Shown piece by piece: positions 1-10,341 of a stretch of DNA of 64,000 bases; positions within the stretch are counted from its first letter, which is position 1, and each line of letters opens with the position of its first letter. The stretch spans positions 25,356 through 89,355 of the forward strand of contig QOPG01000004.1 of NCBI GenBank assembly GCA_003331585.1. The letters run 5' to 3'. The notes under the pieces are model-generated. The model worked only from the letters and a program-made list of their open reading frames with translations, did not search any database and was not told the origin of the DNA. The position numbers were made by a program, and so were the translations under genes. The DNA is from Gammaproteobacteria bacterium. Its GTDB lineage: Bacteria; Pseudomonadota; Gammaproteobacteria; Steroidobacterales; Woeseiaceae.

Positions 1-1230
1 AACCCTTAATGCCATGCCCTCCTCTACATAATCCACTTCTACTCTATTATCCTCTGTTTGTCGCACACCAACTACCGTGCTATTAAGTCTTAATCGAATT
101 GAATGTTCACTTTTATCGAGCATTTTATAATCAAAATGACTATTAGAAATATTTGTAAAGTCCGCATCATCTATTGTTACTGCTGGAATCAATTTCGCTA
201 CCAATAATCTTGGTACAGAGGCATTTCCATCGGGGAAATATAAGGATTCGCTGCCACTCATTTCCCATAATAAAATCTTTTGCAACAATTTCGTTAGTTT
301 TCCCATTGATTGCAACCCAGGCGCACCGATTGAAAAAGCATCCATAACGCTAATATTTTTTCCACCAACACCCCAGAGTAACTTCATAAATGCATAGAAT
401 ATCGACGAAGTTTCATCATCCAAACCAACCCGATCTGATAAGAAATCTCCGTAACTTACAGATTGAACATATCGATATGATTCACGAAGAGAAAGATCAT
501 CTAAATAATCTCGCCCTCCGTTAAAAAATTCTATTAATTTATCTTGCTCAATGACTGGTATTGGCAATGCTTTAATAGCAGTTTCAATATCACCTTCACC
601 TTGGTTTAAAGTCATCCAATTAGCTTTAACGGTAACATGGCCATTAGGGCCCGGAAGAGATAAAGCGCTTTGTCCATCAGTGCTTGTTAGTGACTCATAG
701 CCATCACTTTCATTATCTCTCATAGCATCTAGATCAATACCTAAGTCCTGAAGCAACCCTTTTGCTTCCTTACTGTAATCTCTTGGATTTTCTAGATTGA
801 CAGATCCGCCAATACCCAATAATAATTTTCCATCATGCTCAAATTCATTACGTTTGGCGTGACCACCAAAATCATCGTGATTATCCAATAGTAAAATGCG
901 TGCATCTTGACCCATTTTTTGTTGATAAAACCTAGCAGCAGCGAGACCACTTATTCCTGCACCCACGATCACTAGGTCATATTCTTCATTGAGATCTTTG
1001 TAGGAGGTCGGCTTTTGACCTGTCCATGCTAATGCATGCGCCACCTCAAAAGAACCTTGATGACTGCCACGCATACCATTAAGCATGGGCGGATAATTAT
1101 ATAAAGATTTATCTAACTCATGGTTCAATAAATCACTCTGTCCAAATAAATTAAGAGGACTTAAAACATTAATTCCTGTCCCAATGATTACACCATTACA
1201 GAAATCTCGCCGTGTTACATTTTTCTTCAC
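1..1230 (-). CDS. Tat-exported FAD/NAD(P)-binding oxidoreductase, C-terminus cut by window edge
   Basis: Partial gene: 410 codons are visible and the 3' end lies outside the window. Translation from the GTG at 1230 gives VKKNVTRRDF then a hydrophobic stretch, a twin-arginine signal peptide, so a periplasmic enzyme carrying a folded cofactor is likely. An in-frame TAG two codons upstream fixes GTG as the start. A Rossmann dinucleotide fold follows (DLVIVGAGISGLAAARFY), then a second glycine-rich patch (LLLGIGGSVNLENP). The family resembles Tat-dependent NAD(P)-binding/spermidine-dehydrogenase-like flavoproteins of marine proteobacteria; the substrate is not deducible. It diverges from the aldehyde dehydrogenase at 1326, which could oxidise an aldehyde product, but that link is inference. 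Confidence 0.75.
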   Translation of the reverse strand, partial: MKKNVTRRDFCNGVIIGTGINVLSPLNLFGQSDLLNHELDKSLYNYPPMLNGMRGSHQGSFEVAHALAWTGQKPTSYKDLNEEYDLVIVGAGISGLAAARFYQQKMGQDARILLLDNHDDFGGHAKRNEFEHDGKLLLGIGGSVNLENPRDYSKEAKGLLQDLGIDLDAMRDNESDGYESLTSTDGQSALSLPGPNGHVTVKANWMTLNQGEGDIETAIKALPIPVIEQDKLIEFFNGGRDYLDDLSLRESYRYVQSVSYGDFLSDRVGLDDETSSIFYAFMKLLWGVGGKNISVMDAFSIGAPGLQSMGKLTKLLQKILLWEMSGSESLYFPDGNASVPRLLVAKLIPAVTIDDADFTNISNSHFDYKMLDKSEHSIRLRLNSTVVGVRQTEDNRVEVDYVEEGMALRV

Positions 1231-1325
1231 TAACTAAACCAATCATTTATATAATTTAATATAATACTATAACAATGAGAGATGTTTGTGGTCACTCGAT
1301 TTAATTAAAAGAATAGAGGTTAAAA

Positions 1326-2750
1326 ATGTCAGGATTAAATAAGCAAGTTAAGTTAAAAATTGATGATGCTCTTGCAAGTCAACAGAGCTATGCGCTAGAG
1401 CTTCGAAAGTCAGACTATAAAAGAAGAATTGAAGTGCTAGATCGATTTGAAAAGGTATTTCGAGCCTCAGAAGAAAAAATATACAAATCTGCCGCCGACG
1501 ATTTTGGTAAGCCGCAAGCTGAAGCGGATATAGCAGAGATAATGCCAGTTCTGATGGAGCTTAAGCATGTACGTAAAAATCTGAAAAAATGGATGAAGCC
1601 GATTCCGGTTAAAGCGACCATGATGCTATTTGGCACTTCATCGAAAATTGTCAAGGAGCCAAAGGGCGTAACCTTAATAGTTTCACCTTGGAATTATCCC
1701 TTTTACCTAACTTTTGGCCCTATGATCTGGTCTATTGCGGCAGGTAATACAGTCATCATAAAGCCTTCAGAGATGACACCTAACATGTCTGCTATTATCA
1801 GTGAGATTGTCGAAAAAGCATTCAGTCCAGAGGAAGTTTGTCTATTTCAAGGAGATGCTGTCGTGGCCAGTTATTTAACTAGTTTACCTTTTGATCATAT
1901 TTTCTTCACGGGTAGTCCGGCGGTTGGAAAACACGTAATGGCGGCTGCGGCGAAAAATCTAACGTCAGTAACATTAGAGTTGGGTGGTAAAAGTCCAGTA
2001 ATAGTCGACAAGTCGGTAGACATTAAAAAAGCTGTGAAATCGATTGCCTGGGGTAAGTTTGTCAATAATGGGCAAACTTGTATTGCGCCAGATTATCTCT
2101 ATGCTCACGAGTCAATTAAAGGTGAATTTGTTACAGAATTGGTGGCCTGTATTGAAAAACAGTATGGTCTAGGTAATGTTGCTAGGGACAATGATGATTA
2201 CTGCCAGATCGTCAATGATACTCACTACCAACGTATTAAAAGACTGTTGACCGATGCGCAAGCACGAGGTGGTAAGCTGGTTACAGGAGGTCAAACTGAT
2301 GACACGAAACGATTTATAGCACCAACATTGATTGAAGGAATGGCGAGGAATGCAGCTATCATGTCTGAGGAGATATTTGGCCCTTTATTACCGATAATTA
2401 CCTTTACTGATCTTGATGAAGTGATCTCATATATCAATAGTAAGCCTAAACCCTTGGCCCTATATATTTTTAGCAAAAATAGTCGCAATATTGAAAAAAT
2501 ACTGACTGAAACTAGTGCGGGTGATTCCTGCATCAACCAAACTATGATGCATAATGCGCACCAGAATCTGCCGTTTGGTGGGGTTAACAACAGTGGCATT
2601 GGTAAGTCGGGAGGTGTTTGGGGATTTGATGCCTTCAGTCATGAACGAAGTGTATTAACTGATAAATTTAGCTCTGCATCAATGCTGCACCCGCCCTACA
2701 CGTCGAAGGTTAGAAAATTGATCAAAATGGCTATTAAGATGGTGTCATAA
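1326..2750 (+). CDS. Aldehyde dehydrogenase, ALDH3/coniferyl-aldehyde type
   Basis: NAD(P)-dependent oxidation of an aldehyde to a carboxylate. The 474-residue length and the C-terminal PPYTSKVRKLIK tail are typical of the short ALDH3-type subfamily. The cofactor-binding motif SPWNYPF is present, the general-base Glu218 sits in TLELGGKSP, and the nucleophile Cys252 sits in NNGQTCIAP. The basic, hydrophobic C-terminus could contact membrane, as in fatty-aldehyde dehydrogenases. The substrate (fatty, aromatic or amino aldehyde) cannot be read from the sequence. It has its own upstream region of 95 bases shared with the divergent Tat flavoprotein; GAGGTTAAAA before the ATG gives a modest ribosome binding site. 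Confidence 0.9.
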   Translation: MSGLNKQVKLKIDDALASQQSYALELRKSDYKRRIEVLDRFEKVFRASEEKIYKSAADDFGKPQAEADIAEIMPVLMELKHVRKNLKKWMKPIPVKATMMLFGTSSKIVKEPKGVTLIVSPWNYPFYLTFGPMIWSIAAGNTVIIKPSEMTPNMSAIISEIVEKAFSPEEVCLFQGDAVVASYLTSLPFDHIFFTGSPAVGKHVMAAAAKNLTSVTLELGGKSPVIVDKSVDIKKAVKSIAWGKFVNNGQTCIAPDYLYAHESIKGEFVTELVACIEKQYGLGNVARDNDDYCQIVNDTHYQRIKRLLTDAQARGGKLVTGGQTDDTKRFIAPTLIEGMARNAAIMSEEIFGPLLPIITFTDLDEVISYINSKPKPLALYIFSKNSRNIEKILTETSAGDSCINQTMMHNAHQNLPFGGVNNSGIGKSGGVWGFDAFSHERSVLTDKFSSASMLHPPYTSKVRKLIKMAIKMVS

Positions 2751-2809
2751 TTAATTTTAAATGTTGCTCAGCTTATTTCAGGGCTGCCAGTGAGCAAGAA
2801 TTGAAGCAA

Positions 2810-4162
2810 TCAATCCATCTTTTCGATCTGACCTGATACTGAATTTACCGCCCAACGGTAGGCAATAATTCCTGAAATAATATTCGCTGTGGCATATGCA
2901 ATGAATATTCCACTCATAGAAAAGTAGATTTCTAGTATATAAGCCATCGGGATATATATAATTACCATTCTGATAAGACTGATTACAACAGCCGGAGATG
3001 GTTTTCCCATGCCATTAAATGCGGCATTCATTGTCATCACAATCCCATAAGCTCCATAACTGATCGGGGCGAATAACAAAAACAAAGATGCAGCTTCTAT
3101 TACTGATTCACTTTGACTGAACAGTAATGGCAAAGTATCTCGATAAATAATTAAAATAGCTGCGAAAAATAAACCAACTGATAAACAGAAGATAGAGCAT
3201 TGTTTAAGAGCTTGAAATATTCTTTTTGATTTTTTTGCTGAAAGATTTTGACCAACAAAAGGTCCAATAATCGCTGAAAGCGCATAAAACATAACCAATA
3301 CAACGGATTCAATTCGACTAGCAACGCCAAACCCAGCCACAACCTCAGGGCCATATGTAGCTAACATAGCGGTTATCACAGCGGTAGCAATTGGAATTAT
3401 AGTATTGGTTGCTGCAGCTGGAATCCCTACATGAAGGATATCAGACCAAGAAGATTTCATTTCCGAGAAACTTGGTTTTTCATAACTCAACATATTTAAG
3501 CGGTGGCTCATAAAATATATAGTTCCTAGAAAAATCGCACCTCTTGAAATCAAAGCTGCCATTGCTGCTCCTTTCAGCCCCATAGCAGGAATCGGACCAA
3601 AACCAAAAATCATGATTGGATCAATAGCTATATTTGCAATTGAAGCAATTATCATCAATAAACTTGGCAAGCGTGTGTCTCCGGTGGCACGCATACTGCT
3701 CATTCCAACCATACCTACAACAACAAATGGAACACCTAGATACAGTATTTCCATATAACCTCTAATAAGAGGAATCATTTCTTCAGGAGCACCCAAAGTT
3801 AGGAATAACCTATCTATAGTCATTATTCCTAAAAAGCTAATACTGCCGGTTATAATAAATGAAAGTAATAAACTATCGGTTGCTAATCTTGCAGCACGAA
3901 CCGGATCATTCGCTCCAATAGCCCTTGCTACCACCGATGAAGTTCCAGCACCTAATCCAATAGCGACGCTCATGACTATCATTAATATTGGATAAGCAAA
4001 GCTCAATGCCGCTAATTCCCAATCCCCCACCATACCGATGAAAAAAGCGTCTGCAAAACCTTGTAACATCATTGTAAAAACACCAAAAAAAACTGGCACA
4101 GTCATTTTGACGAGATGCTCACCTACTGGTCCTTTAGTTAGTCGGGCTTGCTGTGATTCCAT
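2810..4162 (-). CDS. MATE-family multidrug/Na+ antiporter (first copy)
   Basis: Inner-membrane exporter of 450 residues with about twelve hydrophobic segments in two homologous halves, the MATE pattern. Family features include the early helix with ADAFFIGMVGDWELAALSFAYP and the central SSMRATGDTRLPSL loop, echoed in the second half by MNAAFNGMGKPSPAV. MATE proteins expel cationic drugs or metabolites in exchange for Na+ or H+. It lies downstream of gltBD on the same strand, 111 bases after gltD, with a 14-base perfect palindrome in the gap that could be an operator. A second, clearly different MATE gene lies upstream of gltB. The substrate is unknown. Confidence 0.92.
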   Translation of the reverse strand: MESQQARLTKGPVGEHLVKMTVPVFFGVFTMMLQGFADAFFIGMVGDWELAALSFAYPILMIVMSVAIGLGAGTSSVVARAIGANDPVRAARLATDSLLLSFIITGSISFLGIMTIDRLFLTLGAPEEMIPLIRGYMEILYLGVPFVVVGMVGMSSMRATGDTRLPSLLMIIASIANIAIDPIMIFGFGPIPAMGLKGAAMAALISRGAIFLGTIYFMSHRLNMLSYEKPSFSEMKSSWSDILHVGIPAAATNTIIPIATAVITAMLATYGPEVVAGFGVASRIESVVLVMFYALSAIIGPFVGQNLSAKKSKRIFQALKQCSIFCLSVGLFFAAILIIYRDTLPLLFSQSESVIEAASLFLLFAPISYGAYGIVMTMNAAFNGMGKPSPAVVISLIRMVIIYIPMAYILEIYFSMSGIFIAYATANIISGIIAYRWAVNSVSGQIEKMD

Positions 4163-4210
4163 TCCTAATCCTAAGTTATATTGTAGAAATATACTGTGCT
4201 ATGAAATATC

Positions 4211-4224
4211 ATATCTCGAGATAT
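4211..4224. promoter_or_regulatory. Perfect 14-base palindrome upstream of the MATE gene
   Basis: ATATCTCGAGATAT reads identically on both strands and sits 49 bases upstream of the MATE start codon, between gltD and the exporter. Its position fits a repressor operator, for example of a TetR/MarR-type regulator, but no regulator gene is adjacent. Chance palindromes of this length are uncommon but possible in AT-rich sequence. Confidence 0.3.
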
Positions 4225-4273
4225 ATAAAGTACTTCGCCAATATAGTAGCTAAAATTTTATTCCTTACACTTT

Positions 4274-5689
<1,416 letters not shown>

Positions 5690-8600
5690 TTAAGCCGCGT
5701 CTCTTAATGAGGCAATTAATGATCCCAGTTCAGATGCTTTAGGTTTTACAACCCAAAACTTTGATAAAAAAGATCTGTAATCTTGTAAAATTTCTTGTGC
5801 TACATCGCTTTCTGTAGCCTCGTAGTGATCAGTTATCAATGACCTCAAGTGATGAGCATGTGCTTCCATATTTTCTGGTGTTATACGATGGATATCGATT
5901 AACTCATGATTATATAAATCCACAAATTTTCTATCGAGATCCAATACATAAGAAAACCCTCCTGTCATTCCTGCACCAAAATTTAATCCTGTCGGTCCAA
6001 GAACGACTACTACTCCATCTGTCATATATTCACAGCAGTGATCACCAGCACCCTCTATAACAGAGACTGCACCTGAATTCCTCACAGCAAATCTCTCTCC
6101 TGCTTGTCCGCTAGCGAATAATTTTCCTCCAGTGGCTCCATATAGACATGTGTTACCAATTATGACTGTTTCACTGGGTAAAAATTTTCTATTTTCGGGT
6201 GGTTTAATCGTGATTCTTCCTCCACCCATACCTTTACCCACGTAGTCATTTGCATCACCTGTTAAGTTAATATTCAAACCTTCAACATTGAAGGCACCCA
6301 AACTTTGTCCAGCCGTCCCTTTTAGATTTAAATAAATAGGCGCATCTGATATTCCTTTACCACCGTTCAATCGAGCTATTTCACCTGATAATTTTGCACC
6401 GATCGACCTGTTATTATTATAGATATCAAAAAAGAACTCGCCTCCTGTTTTATCTTTAATACAAGAAAGTGTTTCCTTGAGGATAGTTTCGGCTAATTCA
6501 CCTTTATCGTATGGATCATTTCCTGGTGCTGAACAAAACCTAGGTTTATTTTTTGTTAGACCATCTGAGTCAATGATGGGTCTCAAATCTAGGCTGCTTT
6601 GTCTTTTTGTCTCACCTGGTAGTATTTCAATTAAATCAGTTCGACCAATTATTTCTTCTAAACTTTTTACACCCAGCTTTGCCAACCAATAACGCACGTC
6701 TTTAGCAATAAATGTAAAGAAATTAATTATCATGTCAGGTAACCCAATAAAATACTCACTTCTTAAGACATTATTTTGTGTCGCCACGCCTGTTGCGCAA
6801 TTATTTAAGTGACATATTCTTAAATATTTACAGCCAAGAGCAACCATCGGCCCGGTACCGAATCCAAAACTCTCCGCTCCCAAAAGAGCTGCCTTTATTA
6901 CATCCAATCCAGTCTTAAGGCCACCATCGGTTTGCAATATAACTTTATGCCTCATGTCGTTTTTACTAAGAACTTGATGCGTTTCTGATAATCCCAATTC
7001 CCATGGGCTTCCTGCGTACTTAACAGAGCTAAGGGGGCTTGCACCTGTTCCACCATCATGTCCAGATATCGTAATCAAGTCAGCATATGCTTTGACTACT
7101 CCAGCTGCGATGGTTCCTACACCTGGCTCTGCGACTAGCTTGACTGAAACAAGTGCTTTTGGGTTAACCTGCTTAAGATCAAAAATCAATTGAGATAAAT
7201 CTTCAATAGAATATATATCATGATGAGGTGGAGGGGAGATTAAACCAACACCCGGTTTCGCGTACCTCAGTTTGGCTATCATCTTATTAACTTTATGGCC
7301 AGGCAATTGGCCGCCCTCTCCAGGCTTCGCTCCTTGAGCAATTTTTATCTGGATAACTTCAGCATTGACGAGATACTCGGCTGTAACTCCGAATCTCCCA
7401 GAAGCTATTTGTTTTATTTTAGATCTCCTCTCATTGTTATAACGAGAAGGATCCTCGCCTCCTTCTCCTGAGTTGGACCTTCCACCCAATCTATTCATTC
7501 CAATAGCCAAGGCTTCATGAGCTTCAGGCGATAAAGCCCCAAGAGACATCCCAGCACTATCAAAACGCTTGATAATATTACTCAAAGGCTCAACATCATC
7601 TACATCAATTTTTTTACCTAATGGCACTGGCTTCATTAAGTCCCTCAGAGTCGAAACAGGTCTTTGATTAACCAGATTTGCATATTTTATGTAGGTATCA
7701 AAACTGCTTGTTTTCACTGCTGCTTGCAGTGTTGATATCACCTCAGGATTATAACAGTGGTACTCACCATCATGGACATACTTATATAGACCCCCTTGAG
7801 ATAATGGCTCTCCTGAAGAATTAGATAGTAAAGTAAGTTGCCTTTGATCCTCCTCTAAATCAGAAAATTTTGCCCCTTGTATACGGCTCACAGTTCCTCG
7901 AAAACAAAAATCAACAATCTCTTCATGCAAACCTATAATTTCAAATAATTGTGCGCCTCTGTAACTTGCAACAGAAGATATTCCCATTTTTGACATAATT
8001 TTAAATAGGCCTTTCCTTATACCTCTTCTGTAACTTCTGCCCAATTGCTGTGTTCTATCAACATTTCCTCTTCTTGCTAGATCATGCAAACTTTGATAAA
8101 TCAAATACGGATAAACAGCGGTAGCCCCATATCCAATTAAACATGCAAAATGATGGGAATCTCTAGCCACAGCCGTCTCGACAATAATATTAGTTCCACA
8201 TCTCAAACCCAGTTTTATCAGATGATGATGCACTGCACCTGTTGCAAGAAGAGCATGGGCTGGAATCATATTTGATTTGAGATAACGATCACTGAGTAAT
8301 ATAAATGCTTTTTTTTCTATTGCAGCTGCTTCCGCTTCTCTGCAAATTCTTTTTAGCGCATCTTTTAAGTTACCCGATTCAGGGTAATTCAAGTCTATGA
8401 AAGCATGTCTATCTCCAAACATTTCAGGCAATAGTAACTGCCTCAATTTTTGTTGAGATAAGACAGGTGAATTTAAAATCACTTGATCAGCATGCTTTGA
8501 TGACAAATCAAATAAGTTAGCAGCTCTGCCAATATTTGTTTGTAATGTCATGACCACGCGCTCTCTCAGTGAATCTATTGGAGGATTGGTAACCTGAGCG

Positions 8601-10147
8601 AATTGTTGTCTGAAATAATCAAAAGGAGATCTAATTTTCTTCGAGAGCACTGGCATCGGTGTATCATCCCCCATTGAACCAACAGGCTCTTGCTCTGTAA
8701 TTGCAAGAATACTAATAACCTCTTTAAGTTCTTCGCGTGTTAGATTAAACATCTTTTGATAACTCAATAGCATTTCTTTATCCATTGGTTCAGCCGCAAT
8801 TTTTCTATCAATTAACTGAGAGTCCAGATATCTAAAGCCATTCCTTAGCCATTTTTTATATGGTGATCCAGCTTTTATTTGATCGTGAATTTGATTATCA
8901 CTGAGAATAGAGCCTTGCAGTAAGTCAACAGCGATCATTTCACCAGGTTTGAGTCGACCTTTCTTAATCACATTATCATCCGAATAATCATAGACACCGA
9001 TTTCTGAAGCAATAGTTATATGCCGATCTTTTGTTATTACGTACCTTGCAGGCCTTAATCCGTTTCTATCAAGACAACACGCTGCGTAACGCCCATTCAT
9101 AAATACGATTCCAGCAGGACCATCCCAGGGTTCCATGTGACATGAATAAAATTCATAAAAAGCCCTTACATCTGAATCCATCATTTCGTTTGCTTGCCAG
9201 GCGGGAGGAATTAGAATTCTCATTGCTTCTAATAAGTTCATTCCAGAAATTTGCATCAGCTCTAACATGTTATCTAAAGTCGAAGAATCAGAACCAAATT
9301 CAGAAACAATAGGTCTCAGATCGGAAATATCACCCAATAAATCTGTATTAAAATATTTAGCTCTTGCTGATGCCCAATTTCTGTTTCCTTGGATTGTATT
9401 AATCTCTCCGTTATGGGCAAGATAACGAAATGGTTGGGCTAGCTTCCATTCAGGGAGTGTATTGGTAGAAAAACGCTGATGGAAAAGGCAAGAGGATGTA
9501 ACTAGATTTTTATCTTGTAAATCCAAATAAAACTCGGATAGTGCGTGTGGCATTACCATACCTTTGTAACTGAGTGTTTCAGAAGAAAGGTGAGTGATAT
9601 ATGAAAACTCATCTAGATTTTTATACTGATTTTCGGCTCTTCTTCTTGCTAAAAATAATTTTCGCTCGAATAATGCATCCGAAATATTTTCAGGACAATT
9701 CACATAAACTTGCTCAATATAGGGGAGTGTTTTTTTTGCAATAGCTCCGCAAACAGAGCTATTAATCGGGACCTTTCTCCATCCTGCAATTTTAAGCTCT
9801 TCCTTTTGAATACAATCATTAATAATATTTTTTATGGCAGATCTTTTTTTTATATTTGGATTTAAAAAGACAGTTCCAACAGCAAATTTTTCATTCAATT
9901 TAATATTTAAATTACTAGCTTCTTGTTTTAGAAAATTTTGTGGAAAATTTAATAAAATACCACAGCCATCTCCAGTCGAACCATCAGCTGAAATAGCGCC
10001 TCGATGAGTTAATCGTTTTAACGCTGTAATTGCTGTTTCTATAACCCAGTGACTAGGTTGATCATCTATATTTGCAATTAGACCAAAACCGCAACTATCG
10101 CGTTCAAAAGATGGGTCATATAAACCTCTTCTTTGTTTTTTGGTCAT
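5690..10147 (-). CDS. gltB: Glutamate synthase (NADPH) large subunit
   Basis: 1485-residue catalytic subunit converting glutamine plus 2-oxoglutarate to two glutamates. A class-II amidotransferase domain begins at Cys19 (DSCGFG) after an 18-residue propeptide that must be removed to expose the nucleophile. The central FMN-binding/synthase domain carries LGALSPEAHEALAIGMN and the glycine-rich SGEGGEDPSRY. The 3Fe-4S cysteine set is CKYLRICHLNNCATG, and the C-terminal GXGXG beta-helix domain follows. The start is supported by a strong ribosome binding site, GGAGGAG, at 10150-10156. A promoter-like -35/-10 pair and several dyads lie in the 194-base region upstream. Operon with gltD. Confidence 0.97.
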   Translation of the reverse strand: MTKKQRRGLYDPSFERDSCGFGLIANIDDQPSHWVIETAITALKRLTHRGAISADGSTGDGCGILLNFPQNFLKQEASNLNIKLNEKFAVGTVFLNPNIKKRSAIKNIINDCIQKEELKIAGWRKVPINSSVCGAIAKKTLPYIEQVYVNCPENISDALFERKLFLARRRAENQYKNLDEFSYITHLSSETLSYKGMVMPHALSEFYLDLQDKNLVTSSCLFHQRFSTNTLPEWKLAQPFRYLAHNGEINTIQGNRNWASARAKYFNTDLLGDISDLRPIVSEFGSDSSTLDNMLELMQISGMNLLEAMRILIPPAWQANEMMDSDVRAFYEFYSCHMEPWDGPAGIVFMNGRYAACCLDRNGLRPARYVITKDRHITIASEIGVYDYSDDNVIKKGRLKPGEMIAVDLLQGSILSDNQIHDQIKAGSPYKKWLRNGFRYLDSQLIDRKIAAEPMDKEMLLSYQKMFNLTREELKEVISILAITEQEPVGSMGDDTPMPVLSKKIRSPFDYFRQQFAQVTNPPIDSLRERVVMTLQTNIGRAANLFDLSSKHADQVILNSPVLSQQKLRQLLLPEMFGDRHAFIDLNYPESGNLKDALKRICREAEAAAIEKKAFILLSDRYLKSNMIPAHALLATGAVHHHLIKLGLRCGTNIIVETAVARDSHHFACLIGYGATAVYPYLIYQSLHDLARRGNVDRTQQLGRSYRRGIRKGLFKIMSKMGISSVASYRGAQLFEIIGLHEEIVDFCFRGTVSRIQGAKFSDLEEDQRQLTLLSNSSGEPLSQGGLYKYVHDGEYHCYNPEVISTLQAAVKTSSFDTYIKYANLVNQRPVSTLRDLMKPVPLGKKIDVDDVEPLSNIIKRFDSAGMSLGALSPEAHEALAIGMNRLGGRSNSGEGGEDPSRYNNERRSKIKQIASGRFGVTAEYLVNAEVIQIKIAQGAKPGEGGQLPGHKVNKMIAKLRYAKPGVGLISPPPHHDIYSIEDLSQLIFDLKQVNPKALVSVKLVAEPGVGTIAAGVVKAYADLITISGHDGGTGASPLSSVKYAGSPWELGLSETHQVLSKNDMRHKVILQTDGGLKTGLDVIKAALLGAESFGFGTGPMVALGCKYLRICHLNNCATGVATQNNVLRSEYFIGLPDMIINFFTFIAKDVRYWLAKLGVKSLEEIIGRTDLIEILPGETKRQSSLDLRPIIDSDGLTKNKPRFCSAPGNDPYDKGELAETILKETLSCIKDKTGGEFFFDIYNNNRSIGAKLSGEIARLNGGKGISDAPIYLNLKGTAGQSLGAFNVEGLNINLTGDANDYVGKGMGGGRITIKPPENRKFLPSETVIIGNTCLYGATGGKLFASGQAGERFAVRNSGAVSVIEGAGDHCCEYMTDGVVVVLGPTGLNFGAGMTGGFSYVLDLDRKFVDLYNHELIDIHRITPENMEAHAHHLRSLITDHYEATESDVAQEILQDYRSFLSKFWVVKPKASELGSLIASLRDAA

Positions 10148-10149
10148 AA

Positions 10150-10156
10150 CTCCTCC
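10150..10156 (-). promoter_or_regulatory. Strong Shine-Dalgarno of gltB
   Basis: GGAGGAG on the minus strand, ending two bases before the ATG when counted from its 3' edge and fully complementary to the 16S anti-SD core. It is one of the few near-consensus sites in this window and fixes the gltB start. Confidence 0.6.
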
Positions 10157-10192
10157 GGAGCATGCAAGTTAAATACCTGCAAACTCAGTTTG

Positions 10193-10221
10193 TATATAAA
10201 ACAACTTCAAGTTGGTCTGAA
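10193..10221 (-). promoter_or_regulatory. Candidate sigma-70 promoter of gltBD
   Basis: Read on the minus strand: a -35-like TTCAGA, a 17-base spacer, then a -10-like TATATA, ending 45 bases before the gltB ATG. The spacer contains an interrupted palindrome CAACTT-C-AAGTTG (10202-10214), placed where a repressor would block RNA polymerase. The regulator is unknown. Promoter calls in AT-rich DNA are weak evidence on their own. Confidence 0.4.
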
Positions 10222-10230
10222 TATTCGACT

Positions 10231-10251
10231 TTTCAAATATTGTATTTGAAA
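10231..10251. repeat. Perfect 9-bp dyad upstream of gltB
   Basis: TTTCAAATA-TTG-TATTTGAAA forms a perfect inverted repeat with 9-bp arms and a 3-base centre, just upstream of the candidate gltB promoter. No T-run follows on either strand, so it is more likely a protein-binding dyad (activator position) than a terminator. Confidence 0.35.
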
Positions 10252-10277
10252 GAGATGAAATCGCGTTTTTTATTGTG

Positions 10278-10296
10278 CTCCTTTGAAAAAAAGGAG
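10278..10296. repeat. 7-bp hairpin between MATE gene and gltB
   Basis: CTCCTTT-GAAAA-AAAGGAG can form a 7-bp stem with a 5-base loop, 46-64 bases downstream of the second MATE gene on the minus strand. It lacks a following U-tract on that strand, so it is at best a weak transcript-end or processing structure. Confidence 0.3.
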
Positions 10297-10341
10297 AAGT
10301 TAAGTATATGATATTTCGGTGTTTAATTCCAGTTAGAGAGA

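Noticed and set aside
2764..2797. Inverted repeat TTGCTCA...TGAGCAA between the convergent ALDH and MATE genes as a bidirectional terminator
   Set aside because: The loop is 20 bases and no T-run follows on either strand, so stability and termination are doubtful.
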